Positions 18,369 through 28,200 of a stretch of DNA of 64,000 bases are shown piece by piece; positions within the stretch are counted from its first letter, which is position 1; the number at the start of each line of letters is the position of its first letter. The stretch is from a virus. The translations under genes and the position numbers were made by a program. The DNA is taken from positions 82,038 to 146,037 of the IMG/VR virus record IMGVR_UViG_3300023174_000064. The stretch is one strand, 5' to 3'. Below the pieces are notes generated by a model. The model saw only the letters and a list, made by a program, of their open reading frames with translations, was not told the origin of the DNA and ran no database searches.

Positions 18369-20209
18369 TTAATATTAATTTTTATCTCACTTTTTGTTTT
18401 TAAGTCTACACTTAATTGATTTTTTATAGTTTGGATGTTTGTTTCTGATATTGTGTTTAATTGCAATTGATCGTATGTTTTTTGTTCAACTGCATCTTTT
18501 TTTACCGTAATAAATTCATTATTTTCTGCGTCTTTATATCCTGTCAAATAAACATCTTTCCAATTATTACCAACAGACGGTTGTAATTCGTTTCCACCTT
18601 GTATTATTTTAGTGGTGGAATCCAAATGTCTTTGTACAGAAAGTAATTGATGCTGAATAATATAACTTTCATAAACATCACCATTACTGTCATGGTCTCT
18701 TATAGAAACTGAAATAGAAGCAGGATCAGTATTTGCCGTATTGCCATTCAATAATTCTGGTATTACGTCTGGATACACATAAGATTTTACCACTATTCTC
18801 TTAAAATCAGTATCAACCGAATCAATTACTCCAGAATATTTTTTATTTGTGCCTGTTTCTTTCGCAATAATGTGCTCATCGCCTGAATTTATTTCAGAGA
18901 AAGTTCCAGGTAATGCAGACGGTATAACCTTTTGTAAAGATATTGGTGGAGAAAAATTATTATACATTGTTGCAATTTTACCCCATATCACCATTTTTCC
19001 TTCTGTTGTGAGAGCTGCAGAATGATATCTACCAGCAGAAATTTTGGAATATACTCCGGATGGAATGTCTAACTGTCCATCTAACGTGTTGCCACCACCG
19101 TAAATTGTTCCGTTATCCTTTAATGCCAAAAAATGATTGTATCCTAAAGCAACCGCAGTAATTCCCGTGATGCCTTGATTAAAACCTATGAATAAATTAT
19201 TTTTATTGGGTCCCCATCCAGTTACGCCATAATTGCTTTTTGTATTTATACCGATACAATCAGTTCTGTTACAATCAGCATCAAACAAAGAAATACCAGA
19301 AGGAGTAGAAGCAAATCCGTAATAAGTAGGATTGCCATTTTGCTTTAAAGCAACACCACTAGTAAGTCCTTCGGTCCAAGAAGTTTTTACGTAACCAGTA
19401 TCTCCACCATATAACGAAATAAATGTGGTACACGAACCAAAACAAGTAATACCACCATCAGATTTTATTGCTAATATACCGGAATTTGTAGAATTTATAT
19501 AAGAACAACCAGGTAAATTTTTAAAAAAATAATTTCCACCGTACATATCACTGGTACCGCTACTAAACGGGAAAGGATTCCCACCCCAATAATAAATATT
19601 ATTGTTATCAGTTAAAACTGCACTGTTAAATGAACCACAAGAAATTTGTTTTATTCCAGTAACTCCATTTATAACAGGAATCACGCATTGTCTATGGTGT
19701 GGTTGACCGGAGACAGAATCTATTGGTATTTGACCGGCTCCCAAAGCTCTCAAACTATAATTTCCATTACCAATTTCAAAAATAATTAATTGGCCACGTT
19801 TTAATCGTTCCATGTCTCGGTTTATGTCGGTTCCACTATAAGGATTATATTTACCATCAATGTAAGTGGGAGTGTTAAATGTTGGATTGTATTTTGATAC
19901 GTTTCCAAATTGATAAACCAATCCAGGATAGGTATTTTGTAGTTCTGTGTCTGTTTTTGGATCTGTTTCTGGATCTGTAATTAACCATTCTTGTAATGGA
20001 TTTCGTATATTATTTGTTAAAAATAATACCCAGTAGTGATCTGGTGTTTGATATATTCTATTAGAAAATTGATCTGGTCGCTCATCATCTATTCGGGTTT
20101 GTTCGGGAGTAGTGTTTGGTATAGTTATTTCTACATTTTTAAAAATGTTTAAAGCAGTGAAAGTTCCTCCACTAAATCCGTAATTGATTTTAGAAAAATA
20201 CTGTAACAT
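18365..20209 (-). CDS. 53: Baseplate wedge gp53 with inserted RCC1-like beta-propeller
   Basis: Residues 1 to about 160 look like T4 gp53: FSKINYGFSGGTFTALNIFK, then RIYQTPDHYWVLFLTNNIRN and a RLKRGQLIIFE stretch. From about 175 to 440 the protein changes to RCC1-type repeats (QISCGSFNSAVLTDNNNIYY, VALGYNHFLALKDNGTIYGG, KISAGRYHSAALTTEGKMVI). From about 450 to 614 a conventional baseplate sequence resumes, with GVIDSVDTDFKRIVVKSY. Total length 614 versus about 196 for T4 gp53. The gp53 part joins wedges; the propeller probably faces outward and may bind a ligand. The ORF is continuous. Confidence 0.82.
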   Translation of the reverse strand: MLQYFSKINYGFSGGTFTALNIFKNVEITIPNTTPEQTRIDDERPDQFSNRIYQTPDHYWVLFLTNNIRNPLQEWLITDPETDPKTDTELQNTYPGLVYQFGNVSKYNPTFNTPTYIDGKYNPYSGTDINRDMERLKRGQLIIFEIGNGNYSLRALGAGQIPIDSVSGQPHHRQCVIPVINGVTGIKQISCGSFNSAVLTDNNNIYYWGGNPFPFSSGTSDMYGGNYFFKNLPGCSYINSTNSGILAIKSDGGITCFGSCTTFISLYGGDTGYVKTSWTEGLTSGVALKQNGNPTYYGFASTPSGISLFDADCNRTDCIGINTKSNYGVTGWGPNKNNLFIGFNQGITGITAVALGYNHFLALKDNGTIYGGGNTLDGQLDIPSGVYSKISAGRYHSAALTTEGKMVIWGKIATMYNNFSPPISLQKVIPSALPGTFSEINSGDEHIIAKETGTNKKYSGVIDSVDTDFKRIVVKSYVYPDVIPELLNGNTANTDPASISVSIRDHDSNGDVYESYIIQHQLLSVQRHLDSTTKIIQGGNELQPSVGNNWKDVYLTGYKDAENNEFITVKKDAVEQKTYDQLQLNTISETNIQTIKNQLSVDLKTKSEIKINIK

Positions 20210-20215
20210 TTGTTT

Positions 20216-20947
20216 TTATAGAAAATTAAATCGTTCGGATCTGCTCAATAAACCTAGTGTACCATCGCCCAATTGCATTGCTGGTTCTAATTCTATGAAT
20301 TGTAATTTTATATTAATTGCCAGCGGTTTGTAATCTGTAGTCATAAATGGCGTATTAGAAATGGGAGAATGGTTGATGTCTACACTTTCTAGTACAGAAA
20401 CTAAAGGATTTCCATCCCAATACCATTTAACCGGACTTATATTGGTACCACTGGCATAAAAATACCAAAGAGGAGGATGTGTCATATTTAAAATAGACTC
20501 AGTAAATGTTCCAGGATACATGTAAGTTTGAAAGGCCAGACCTATTTTACTGATTGCTTCTGCATGAGCTGCTGTTTTTGCCACCAAATTCATATCAAAA
20601 ACATGCGTTCTTCTTGCTCCAGGAGTTAAAACGGTCTCTACGTGATCATAAGAAAAGATTCCAAGACCTTCCGCAAACGCATTATCCGTTTCGCTTTCTT
20701 TTAAATCGTATTCGGTTTTATCAAATAAACCTTCACTATCTCCGTATTTACCGGTCATGTATCTTTGAGAATTCCTTGTAGAAAACCTAAAGGGATATGG
20801 AACAGAGATAGAAACTGCCGCATTGCTCAGTACGTGACCTCTGGTACGTTCTGCAACAAAACTACTGTATCTAGCAGCTTTAAATGTCATCCAAACCGGT
20901 ATTTCAGAAGCAGCTGAATCGTTTGGAAAATAATATTCTATAGCCAT
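20216..20947 (-). CDS. Baseplate tail-tube cap protein (gp48/gp54-like)
   Basis: This 243-residue protein has THVFDMNLVAKTAAHAEAIS and the following TESILNMTHPPLWYF stretch. This pattern is found in T4-type gp48 tail-tube caps, which sit on the hub and start tube growth. It is next to gp53 and diverges from gp4 across about 20 bp. T4 gp48 is 364 residues, so this version is compact. gp54 is an alternative. Confidence 0.65.
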   Translation of the reverse strand: MAIEYYFPNDSAASEIPVWMTFKAARYSSFVAERTRGHVLSNAAVSISVPYPFRFSTRNSQRYMTGKYGDSEGLFDKTEYDLKESETDNAFAEGLGIFSYDHVETVLTPGARRTHVFDMNLVAKTAAHAEAISKIGLAFQTYMYPGTFTESILNMTHPPLWYFYASGTNISPVKWYWDGNPLVSVLESVDINHSPISNTPFMTTDYKPLAINIKLQFIELEPAMQLGDGTLGLLSRSERFNFL

Positions 20948-20948
20948 T

Positions 20949-20956
20949 TATAAATA
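20949..20956 (+). promoter_or_regulatory. T4-type late promoter TATAAATA for gp4
   Basis: Exact TATAAATA on the plus strand. The start point expected about 6 nt downstream falls near 20962, so the TTG at 20961 cannot be the start codon and ATG 20970 is preferred. Confidence 0.75.
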
Positions 20957-20969
20957 TATATTGAAAATT

Positions 20970-21443
20970 ATGGCGTATAAAACTAAATACCAACCCAAAA
21001 ATCCAAATAAATATGTTGGCAACCCATCCAACATTATTTGTAGATCTAATTGGGAACGAAAATTTTGTAAATACTTGGACGAAAATCAAAATATACTAAC
21101 CTGGTCCAGTGAAGAGTTAAAAATACCATATTTATCCACAATAGACAAACAAATACACAATTATTATCCTGATTTTGTATTTGAAGCAAAAATCAACCAA
21201 GCTGAGATAGAAACCTTTATTGTAGAAATAAAACCAAAAAAACAAACAATAGAACCTACTCCTAAAAAAAATAAAAGAGCGTATTTAAATGAATGTATAA
21301 CTTATGAAACTAATAGATGTAAATGGACGGCTGCTGCTTTATTTTGTGAAGATAAAAAATGGAAATTTAAAATATTAACCGAAGATGATTTGTTCAAAAC
21401 TAATACCAAAAAGGAATCACCCATAAATGTCTTCAAAATTTAA
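20970..21443 (+). CDS. 4: Head completion protein gp4
   Basis: This protein of about 157 residues opens YKTKYQPKNPNKYVGNPSNI followed by CRSNWERKFCKYLDEN. It then has ILTWSSEELKIPY and YYPDFVF, all hallmarks of T4 gp4 (50/65), a nuclease-fold head completion protein added after packaging. The acidic and lysine residues of the endonuclease-like core (SEE, PDF, VEIKPKK) are present. I chose ATG 20970 over TTG 20961 because a late promoter lies at 20949-20956. It begins the only plus-strand block in the left arm. Confidence 0.93.
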   Translation: MAYKTKYQPKNPNKYVGNPSNIICRSNWERKFCKYLDENQNILTWSSEELKIPYLSTIDKQIHNYYPDFVFEAKINQAEIETFIVEIKPKKQTIEPTPKKNKRAYLNECITYETNRCKWTAAALFCEDKKWKFKILTEDDLFKTNTKKESPINVFKI

Positions 21444-21975
21444 TTCAGTTAACGATCTAATTTATACCTTTGAAAGGATGCAAGGATTTCAAAGAGGTAA
21501 TCGTTTTGAAATCTCAATTACACCTCCTATAGGATTACTTTCTCCAAAAACTCCATTTTTTGCTTCCAGTATACAAATACCAACACACGTTACACAGTTT
21601 TATAGAGATACTATGGCTCCTTCTGCTGGTACCATAAGTGTTCCTATAAAACGTCAATACGATGAATTATTTAAAATAGATTTTATAGTTGATTCTAATT
21701 GGGAAGTTAGAAAGTTTTTTGAAGACTGGACAGATTTAATATTTCCAAGAAATTATATAACTGGAAAAAATGCACTCATGGTAAATTATTGGAATGATAT
21801 ATGTGGAACATTTAACATATTGGCATTAGATGAAAATGCTAATACAATGAGAACCATTACTCTAAATCAAGCATGGCCATCCACCATTCTTCCCAGCGGA
21901 TTCAATAACGATATGCCAAACAATTACTTAGTTCTATCAGTTGATATAGACTATCGAAATTACACAATTTCATAA
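21427..21975 (+). CDS. Tail-tube-fold protein (gp19 paralogue, possible tube initiator gp54)
   Basis: The 182-residue protein resembles gp19: RGNRFEISITPPIG near the N-terminus, DELFKIDFIVDSNWEVRKFF in the middle and YLVLSVDIDYRNY at the end. Since the main tube gene is at 355-894, this second copy beside gp48- and gp53-type genes is likely the short tube initiator. The ATG lies inside the last codons of gp4 in another frame (17-nt overlap), so translation is coupled. Confidence 0.7.
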   Translation: MSSKFNSVNDLIYTFERMQGFQRGNRFEISITPPIGLLSPKTPFFASSIQIPTHVTQFYRDTMAPSAGTISVPIKRQYDELFKIDFIVDSNWEVRKFFEDWTDLIFPRNYITGKNALMVNYWNDICGTFNILALDENANTMRTITLNQAWPSTILPSGFNNDMPNNYLVLSVDIDYRNYTIS

Positions 21976-21980
21976 ACCCA

Positions 21981-21988
21981 TATAAATA
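21981..21988 (+). promoter_or_regulatory. T4-type late promoter TATAAATA, leaderless
   Basis: Exact TATAAATA ending 6 nt before the ATG at 21995. The predicted transcription start coincides with the start codon. Confidence 0.7.
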
Positions 21989-21994
21989 TTTAAA

Positions 21995-22891
21995 ATGGCA
22001 TTAAAAGATTTATTAACATCATCATTACCTAATTATTGTGTTACTTTATTGTCTGGAAGAAATATATGTTTCAGACCAATGATGGTCTCAGAAGAAAAAT
22101 CATTATTATTGGCAAAACAACACGAACAAAAACAAACAATAATAAAAAATTTAATAAATGTATTATCAAATTGTTGTTCTGAAGAAAATTTAAAAAAAAT
22201 AAAAGAAGTAACAATAGCAGAATTTGAAAATATATTCTTATTAGTAAGAGCCAAATCAATCGGTGAAACTGAATCGTTTTTAATAAAATGCCCAGAAACT
22301 AAAGAGCAAGTTCGTATTAGTGTTAATTTAGAAACTGATGTAAAATTAACACAAAACAAACCAAATAACATTATTAAAATAAATGACAATTTAGTTATTT
22401 TAATGAAAGAACCTTCTGTTTTTTCTTTATTTCAATACCCAGAATACGATAAAAACCCAGATCAAATGTTTGGGTTTATAGGATCTTGTATTAAAGAAAT
22501 ACAAACTCCCAAAGAAATTATAAATTGTGAAGATATATCAGAACAAGAATTAATTGATTTTATTAAAAATTTAACAAAAAAACAATTTAATGAAATATCA
22601 AATTATTTAAACAAAATATCAAAAACTTATATCTTAGCGGATTATACGACATCAGACGGTAAATCCAGACAAATAAAAATAAATGGCATCTTCAACTACT
22701 TTAATTTTTTTTTTGATCACCTAAATCTTAAATTGTTTTATAAACAAAATTTTTTATTAAAAAATTATCATAATTACAGTTTATACGAAATAGAAAATAT
22801 GATACCTTGGGAAAGAACAATTTATATTGAACAAATAAGAAGTTATTTAAAAGAAAAAGAACAAGCAAAAAAAGGATTTGAATTTCTATGA
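21995..22891 (+). CDS. Baseplate hub assembly protein, gp26/gp51-like fusion
   Basis: The 298-residue protein begins LTSSLPNYCVTLLSGRNICF and continues RPMMVSEEKSLLLAKQ and IFLLVRAKSIGE, like T4 gp26-type baseplate proteins. Its C-terminal part has FLLKNYHNYSLYEIENMIPW followed by ERTIYIEQIRSYLKE, like gp51. It appears to join two T4 hub-assembly factors in one chain, as in other T4-like marine phages. No Shine-Dalgarno site is seen, since the late promoter lies directly before the ATG. Confidence 0.75.
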   Translation: MALKDLLTSSLPNYCVTLLSGRNICFRPMMVSEEKSLLLAKQHEQKQTIIKNLINVLSNCCSEENLKKIKEVTIAEFENIFLLVRAKSIGETESFLIKCPETKEQVRISVNLETDVKLTQNKPNNIIKINDNLVILMKEPSVFSLFQYPEYDKNPDQMFGFIGSCIKEIQTPKEIINCEDISEQELIDFIKNLTKKQFNEISNYLNKISKTYILADYTTSDGKSRQIKINGIFNYFNFFFDHLNLKLFYKQNFLLKNYHNYSLYEIENMIPWERTIYIEQIRSYLKEKEQAKKGFEFL

Positions 22892-23526
22892 TTGAAGAAG
22901 ATAAAGAAGAACCAGTAAATCAACCAGCTCCAGACACATTTTTTGATGCACTGGTAGATTCTGGTTTTTTCCCCGAATCATTAGAATTTGTAAAAGATAA
23001 AATAAATCCTGGAAATACTGAAGAAGAAACAGATAAAAGTCCAGATATAACAGAAACGCAACAAGAATCTAATATTGCTATAGAAGACATAAAGCCTATA
23101 GAACAATCAGAAGAAACAGAACAAGAACAGGCAATCTCTCTTTCTGATTTAAAAATCGAACAAACTTCTGATACAAACAATGAATCTAATATTGCAACAC
23201 AAGAATTAGAACAACAATCAGAAGAGCAAGAAAAAAGTGAATCAGAATTAAAGTCGGAACCCATATCTGAACCAGAGTCTTCTGAAAGTTCCGATAAAAT
23301 TAATGAAAGTTTAAAAGATCTAATACAAAAAAGCAAAGCAAATCAAGCACAGTCGTTTGCAAACGAAGAGCCTGAAGAACCAAACCAAGAATCAGAAGAT
23401 ATAAAAGGTATTGATATTACTAATGAATCAAGCACAACAAATGTAATGCCTTTAGAGCCTGATCATTTTAAAATAGTAAAAGACAAATATAAACAAATTC
23501 CTAATTGGAGAACATTAATTGGGTAA
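22888..23526 (+). CDS. Acidic, probably disordered protein of unknown function
   Basis: The 212-residue protein is dominated by glutamate, serine, glutamine and asparagine, with only short hydrophobic patches at the start (TFFDALVDSGFFPESLEFVK) and end (FKIVKDKYKQIPNWRTLIG). The ordered ends with a long acidic linker suggest an assembly adaptor or scaffold-like protein. Its ATG overlaps the previous stop (ATGA), so it is translated with the hub assembly protein. It ends just before a shared terminator. I do not recognise a family. Confidence 0.8.
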   Translation: MIEEDKEEPVNQPAPDTFFDALVDSGFFPESLEFVKDKINPGNTEEETDKSPDITETQQESNIAIEDIKPIEQSEETEQEQAISLSDLKIEQTSDTNNESNIATQELEQQSEEQEKSESELKSEPISEPESSESSDKINESLKDLIQKSKANQAQSFANEEPEEPNQESEDIKGIDITNESSTTNVMPLEPDHFKIVKDKYKQIPNWRTLIG

Positions 23527-23528
23527 AA

Positions 23529-23556
23529 GAAAAGGCCCCTTTCGGGGCCTTTTTTA
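23529..23556. terminator. Bidirectional intrinsic terminator
   Basis: Stem AAAGGCCCC / GGGGCCTTT with a four-base loop, A-tract on one side and T-tract on the other. It separates the plus-strand hub genes from the convergent gp32 gene. Confidence 0.9.
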
Positions 23557-24426
23557 TTCGTCTCCTAGAGACTTCAGGTAACTTTCAACATCTACATCTT
23601 CATCCACTTCCGTCTTTGGGGACGGCTTTCGTGAAGGCCGAGCAGGTGCTTCATTCTCAATAGTGTCCTCTTCGGTGGCTTCACCGCGAACATCGCCTCC
23701 TAGAGCGTCTACGAGCTTCACCTTGAGTTCTGCGTAACTCTTGAACTCCTTGGGATTCACAAACTCCTTGAGGGCGTATTGCTTCTTCCACAGAGCCTCA
23801 AGTTTGGCGTCATCACCGTCAAGCAGTTCTGAAGCCGCACTAAACTCAGACTTATCGTAGTTGACATAACCTTCAACCTTACGAATCTTTAGCTTGAAGT
23901 TGGCACCCTTCCAGAAGTCAAACGGATTTACTGCATTCTCGTCTTCAAACTCTGGGTTCATTTGCTCTTGAATCTTCTCAAAAATCTTCTTGCCGTACTT
24001 AAACAGGAACACCTTACCCTTGTTTTGAGGAGCAGCAGGATCTTCCACAACAAGAATATTAGACACGTAATTAAGCTTACGCTTACGATCACGAGCAATA
24101 CGCTTATCGCTTTCAGTACCACTATTCCATAGCTCACTGTTTGCTTCACAAACCGGGCACTTTTCGCCAAGGGTAGTGGGGCAGTTGTGAATAAACCAAC
24201 CACTCTTTCCCTTAAACGCGTGAGAGTACAGCTTAACCCATGGAATATCCTCGTTCTCCACTGCTGGAAGAAATCGAATTACAGCATATCCATTACTAGC
24301 AGAGTCCAGAGTTGGTCGCCAAAATCGATCATCCTTGTAGTCGTTGTTCTTGTTACTCTTCTCAAGTTCCTCTTGGAGCTTGCTGGCCATTGTCGTTGAA
24401 TTCTTCTTTAGATCTTTAAATCCCAT
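23554..24426 (-). CDS. 32: Single-stranded DNA-binding protein gp32
   Basis: The 290-residue protein coats ssDNA in replication and recombination. The basic N-terminus, the core with RFWRPTLDSASNGYAVIRFL, and a zinc site with H69, C82, C90 and C93 (HNCPTTLGEKCPVCEAN region) follow T4 gp32. The acidic C-terminal tail, used to recruit partners, ends DVESYLKSLGDE. GC content is clearly higher than in flanking structural genes. A host-type promoter (TTGACT-16 bp-TATACT) and a strong AAAGGAG ribosome site precede it, so it is expressed before late genes. Confidence 0.97.
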   Translation of the reverse strand: MGFKDLKKNSTTMASKLQEELEKSNKNNDYKDDRFWRPTLDSASNGYAVIRFLPAVENEDIPWVKLYSHAFKGKSGWFIHNCPTTLGEKCPVCEANSELWNSGTESDKRIARDRKRKLNYVSNILVVEDPAAPQNKGKVFLFKYGKKIFEKIQEQMNPEFEDENAVNPFDFWKGANFKLKIRKVEGYVNYDKSEFSAASELLDGDDAKLEALWKKQYALKEFVNPKEFKSYAELKVKLVDALGGDVRGEATEEDTIENEAPARPSRKPSPKTEVDEDVDVESYLKSLGDE

Positions 24427-24448
24427 TATAAATCTCCTTTAATATAAA

Positions 24449-24476
24449 AGTATACACCGGATAAACTGTAAGTCAA
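24449..24476 (-). promoter_or_regulatory. Sigma-70-type promoter for gp32, 16-bp spacer
   Basis: The minus strand reads TTGACT, 16 bp, TATACT. The leader carries AAAGGAG before the gp32 ATG. Confidence 0.75.
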
Positions 24477-24477
24477 A

Positions 24478-24708
24478 TCAAATTGGTAATTTTGATGATT
24501 TTGGAAGGTAATTTAATCGCTGTCCTTCTTGCTCTATTTTTTCAATAATAGGCTTTGAAAGTATTTTTGCAACACTTTCTGGAAGTACATCTTTACTTTC
24601 ACAAATAGTAACAACAGCATCCATATAAGACACTTTCCATTGTTCTACATATTTTTCTACTTGTCGGCAGAAATCGTTTTGTGATTCTTCATCAAAAAAT
24701 ATCACCAT
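24478..24708 (-). CDS. 33: Late transcription co-activator gp33
   Basis: This 76-residue protein reads FFDEESQNDFCRQVEKYVEQ, then VSYMDAVVTICESKDV, then a C-terminal helix and RLNYLPKSSKLPI. This layout is typical of short marine versions of T4 gp33, which bridges RNA polymerase, the gp55 sigma factor and the sliding clamp at late promoters. T4 gp33 is 112 residues. The presence of TATAAATA promoters across the left arm is consistent. It lies just upstream (minus strand) of gp32, and has its own TATAAATA at 24718-24725. Confidence 0.8.
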   Translation of the reverse strand: MVIFFDEESQNDFCRQVEKYVEQWKVSYMDAVVTICESKDVLPESVAKILSKPIIEKIEQEGQRLNYLPKSSKLPI

Positions 24709-24717
24709 AAGTACAAA

Positions 24718-24725
24718 TATTTATA
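24718..24725 (-). promoter_or_regulatory. T4-type late promoter TATAAATA for gp33
   Basis: Exact match on the minus strand, 9 nt before the gp33 ATG. Confidence 0.7.
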
Positions 24726-24753
24726 GGGCATTACTATTAAAATCCAAATATTA

Positions 24754-25287
24754 TTAAATCTTTATACGATCAATTATTGAATATAAAACACCCTTAATTG
24801 CATCCTTGGTGTGTTTCCATTTCTTTTCTTCTCCTTTTACTGGAGAAAATTTACTGAGAGGACATGTAGTACCTGCCAAAGTTAGTTTAACAGAAAGTGC
24901 TGCGCGTCTGCTTGCACCACAACCACATAGTGAACAAAATCCAATACCACCTGGATCTGTTTTGTCTTCTAAACTATCAACCCTACCTGGGCATCCCTTG
25001 CACAAGTCTAATCTCTTTTTTATTTCTTTTTGAGGAGCAGGTCCTTGAGTTGCATGTTTTACCTCAACCTTTAAATATTGTTTGGCTTTAATTAAAAATA
25101 ATCTAAAATCTTTAATTTTTTTATTCCAAAAAATATAAAATAAACTAGTTTTTAAAGGATCTGTGCCATTACTGCACTTTTTTAAATCCTGAATAACTTC
25201 AGAGGTCATTTTTGCTGTTTTTCTTTTTTGTAATTTTGCGTGATGTTCAATTACTTTTTGTTTACATTTTATAAAAAAATCATCCAT
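24754..25287 (-). CDS. Cysteine-rich zinc-ribbon-like protein (second CGCG/CPL protein)
   Basis: The 177-residue protein has a basic helical N-terminal half and a cysteine cluster in the second half: LCKGCPGR, then GFCSLCGCGASRRAALSVKL, then TTCPLSKF. Two CxxC pairs with CGCG and a closing CPL suggest a metal-binding fold shared with the protein at 6604-7125. It sits five bases after the giant RCC1-like gene and is probably co-transcribed with it. Function unknown. Confidence 0.75.
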   Translation of the reverse strand: MDDFFIKCKQKVIEHHAKLQKRKTAKMTSEVIQDLKKCSNGTDPLKTSLFYIFWNKKIKDFRLFLIKAKQYLKVEVKHATQGPAPQKEIKKRLDLCKGCPGRVDSLEDKTDPGGIGFCSLCGCGASRRAALSVKLTLAGTTCPLSKFSPVKGEEKKWKHTKDAIKGVLYSIIDRIKI

Positions 25288-25292
25288 AAAAA

Positions 25293-28200
25293 TTAATCTC
25301 CATTAAATCCAGTACAACCTGTTGTTCCGCTTGGCCAACTAATTTCACCACTAATACAACCGGATGCAGTACAACCAAGAGTGTATCCCCATGCTGTATA
25401 ATTCCATTCGTAATCATCCAAACAAGATGTCCAAGATCCTGTAACTCCAGACCATTGACCCTTTTGAGCAAGTTTCTTTGTGTTGGTTGATGGAACGGGA
25501 ACCCATGAAGGATAATGACCAAATGTTGCTCCAGTAACTCCTACATTTATTGGCCACGGTGGACACGGATCTTCTAGTGTTCCACTAACCCATAACTTTA
25601 GTCCCTTTGTGGTATCTGATGTAGAATTACTGTAACCTTTAGGCATCAACTTATTATAATATCTTCTGTTTTCATTGCAAGAAGAAGACCAAACAAATTC
25701 ACCAGAAAGTCCTCTAGACCAAGGGGTTGCTCTGATGTGAACACCAAAACTTCTTCCTGTTGCGTAACTTATTACAGGATTATTAAAACACCAACGATTA
25801 ATTGAATCACTTAATCCGGCATCACACATAAATCCGGTTTGTCCGGATAGCGACCAAGGACCATTTGGATCTTGAGCAGGATATCCTGGAAGTTTATCTT
25901 CTCCTCCCGCATCAACAGCAAATGCTGTACTGCTTTCACAAGACAAACTTATACCATCACACTTCCACAAAAATCGTACACCACGAGGATTACAAGCACA
26001 CGGATTATTTGTAATTTGTGGTGTGGTATAACAATCTATACCTCCAACAGTCGCAGTTTGAGAAAATGGTGGTTGATCTGGATCGCAACCTGTTCCTATT
26101 GCACTTATTGGGAAATAGTACTGCATGGAATTTGGCCAGTCGTTTCCATATACTGTTCTTGGAAAAAATGTTGCTGGTCTTTGGTCTTGTTTATAACAAT
26201 TATTCATAAACCAAGTAGGCATTCCTGGACCCAATCTACTACCACTATTCCACGGTAAATTTTCTAGTGGCATATCAGTACCACCACCGTTTCTGTAAGT
26301 AACATACACTCCAGTTTTATTGTATTTTCTGGCACATACAGCAAGATCCACGTAATTAGGAACAGCAAATCCCACATCAGTTTCTATATTCCAAGGTCCC
26401 CAAGGTCTTGTTGGGAACATGTGAGCACTCAAAGGTAGGGCAGGACCTATGCTACATTCTGTTGCAAACGGATCAGTGTAAAATGGATTGTTTACTCCAT
26501 TACTGTCACCGTTACCACTTGGAGGTTCTGTATTACTATCACTTGGAATGTAAATACCAGCGTATGTTGTATTTCCTACTTCAACCGAATGTTCTGATGC
26601 ATTTCCACCAACGTAACCACATTCTGCACACGGATCAGGTACGTAAATACTTCCGCCATTTCCGCCGTAATCGGTATCCCATGAATTCTGACCCTGATTG
26701 TTTGTAACTGGATTACCACTAGTTCTATTCAGACCTTTATCATCCATTAAATGATATTTTTCGCATTTAGAGTAAGCAGATGTAGTAATCAAATTTGCAG
26801 CTAATCCTTCACCCAATTCTTGGCCAGTAAGAACTCGTGTGGAAGAAACCCAAGCAACCGTGTTTGTACCAGCAACACATGTAAGAGACCGTGCCATATG
26901 AGACGGGTATCTAAAGATTCCAGGAACTCCTTTTACGCCCATTGCACCAGAAAAATTACCGTCAGACGGACAGAAAGACTCACATGGATGGTCTGCACCA
27001 AAGTTCATAGTACATCTGTTAGCAAGTTCTCCATCGTTTGCACATCTTGAAGGAATACCAGGAAGATTTCTAGAAGATGGTCTACTTCTACTTGGTGCTG
27101 CAACTTTTGTGCTCCAACCGTAAGAAGCATTGACTCTATTCCAACTAGGATATAATCCTCCCGTGAATCCAGCAGGTCTTACTTGCTGCCCTGCTGTCCA
27201 TAAATTAGTTGTTGTGATTGCCCAATTAGGATCATAACCGGATTCTCCATAGTCACAATTAAAACATCCAATTCCTTCTCCTCTTGGTGGTAAAGAAGGA
27301 GTACAACTATAAAAACTATTACTACTAAAATCCCAATTATCGTAGGCTGGACAGTCGTATTGTTGTTTTGAACAAGGAGTAATATAACCTCGATCAGTCA
27401 TATAAAATTTACAATCTATAGGATCGCTGGGAACACAACCAGGACATACTCCACCAACCGGTGGTTGATCGTTGCAACAAGTTAATGTATTATTGTAGTT
27501 GTAACCACGGTCTTTAGGTGTTACTGTTCCTTGGTATGGTACATAATTACTGTCAAACGAACAGTCTCTGCTGTACAGTCTGGTTGGTCCGTCTGGAGCG
27601 TAAGCAGTGTCTGCTGCATTTGATTTTCGTGTAGTAACAATCTGTCCGGATCTTCTCATGCCTACAGCAAAATCTTTATAGATGGTTAGACCAGCGCAGT
27701 CTTCACACCAAACTTTAGGATCAAACCAACTCTTATCAGTTGCTCCATCGATTGGATCTGATATATTTCCTGTATATAACCAATTTACAGGATATATTGG
27801 ATCCACATGAACTCCCAGATCAAAGTGCGGGAATCCGGGAGTTCCTTTTCTCCAGTACGCAAACCAGTCAGTGTTTGCATTATATGTTGGATTATCGTAT
27901 TTGTTACTGGGATATTGTGGTGAAATGGGATCCGGATAACCAATACTGCCAGGACCCATGCACGCAGATCCTTCTCCTGCTTGTCCGTTGTGGCGTTTGA
28001 TTGGAGAAATTTTAATGTCTGTCCAATTGTTTACCGCACACGCCACATCAGGATCACCCCAACAAAGAGCTGTGCCGTCATTAAACAGCACTGCACTGGT
28101 ACTAAATCCTGCATGTATACTGACAATTTTATTGATCTTGGGGTGGCGTCCTAGTGTTATTCCGGCTTTTAGTGATTCTGGAACATTGCATTGTCCCATG

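Noticed and set aside
20961-20969. TTG start for gp4
   Set aside because: The late promoter at 20949-20956 places the transcription start after the TTG, so ATG 20970 is used.
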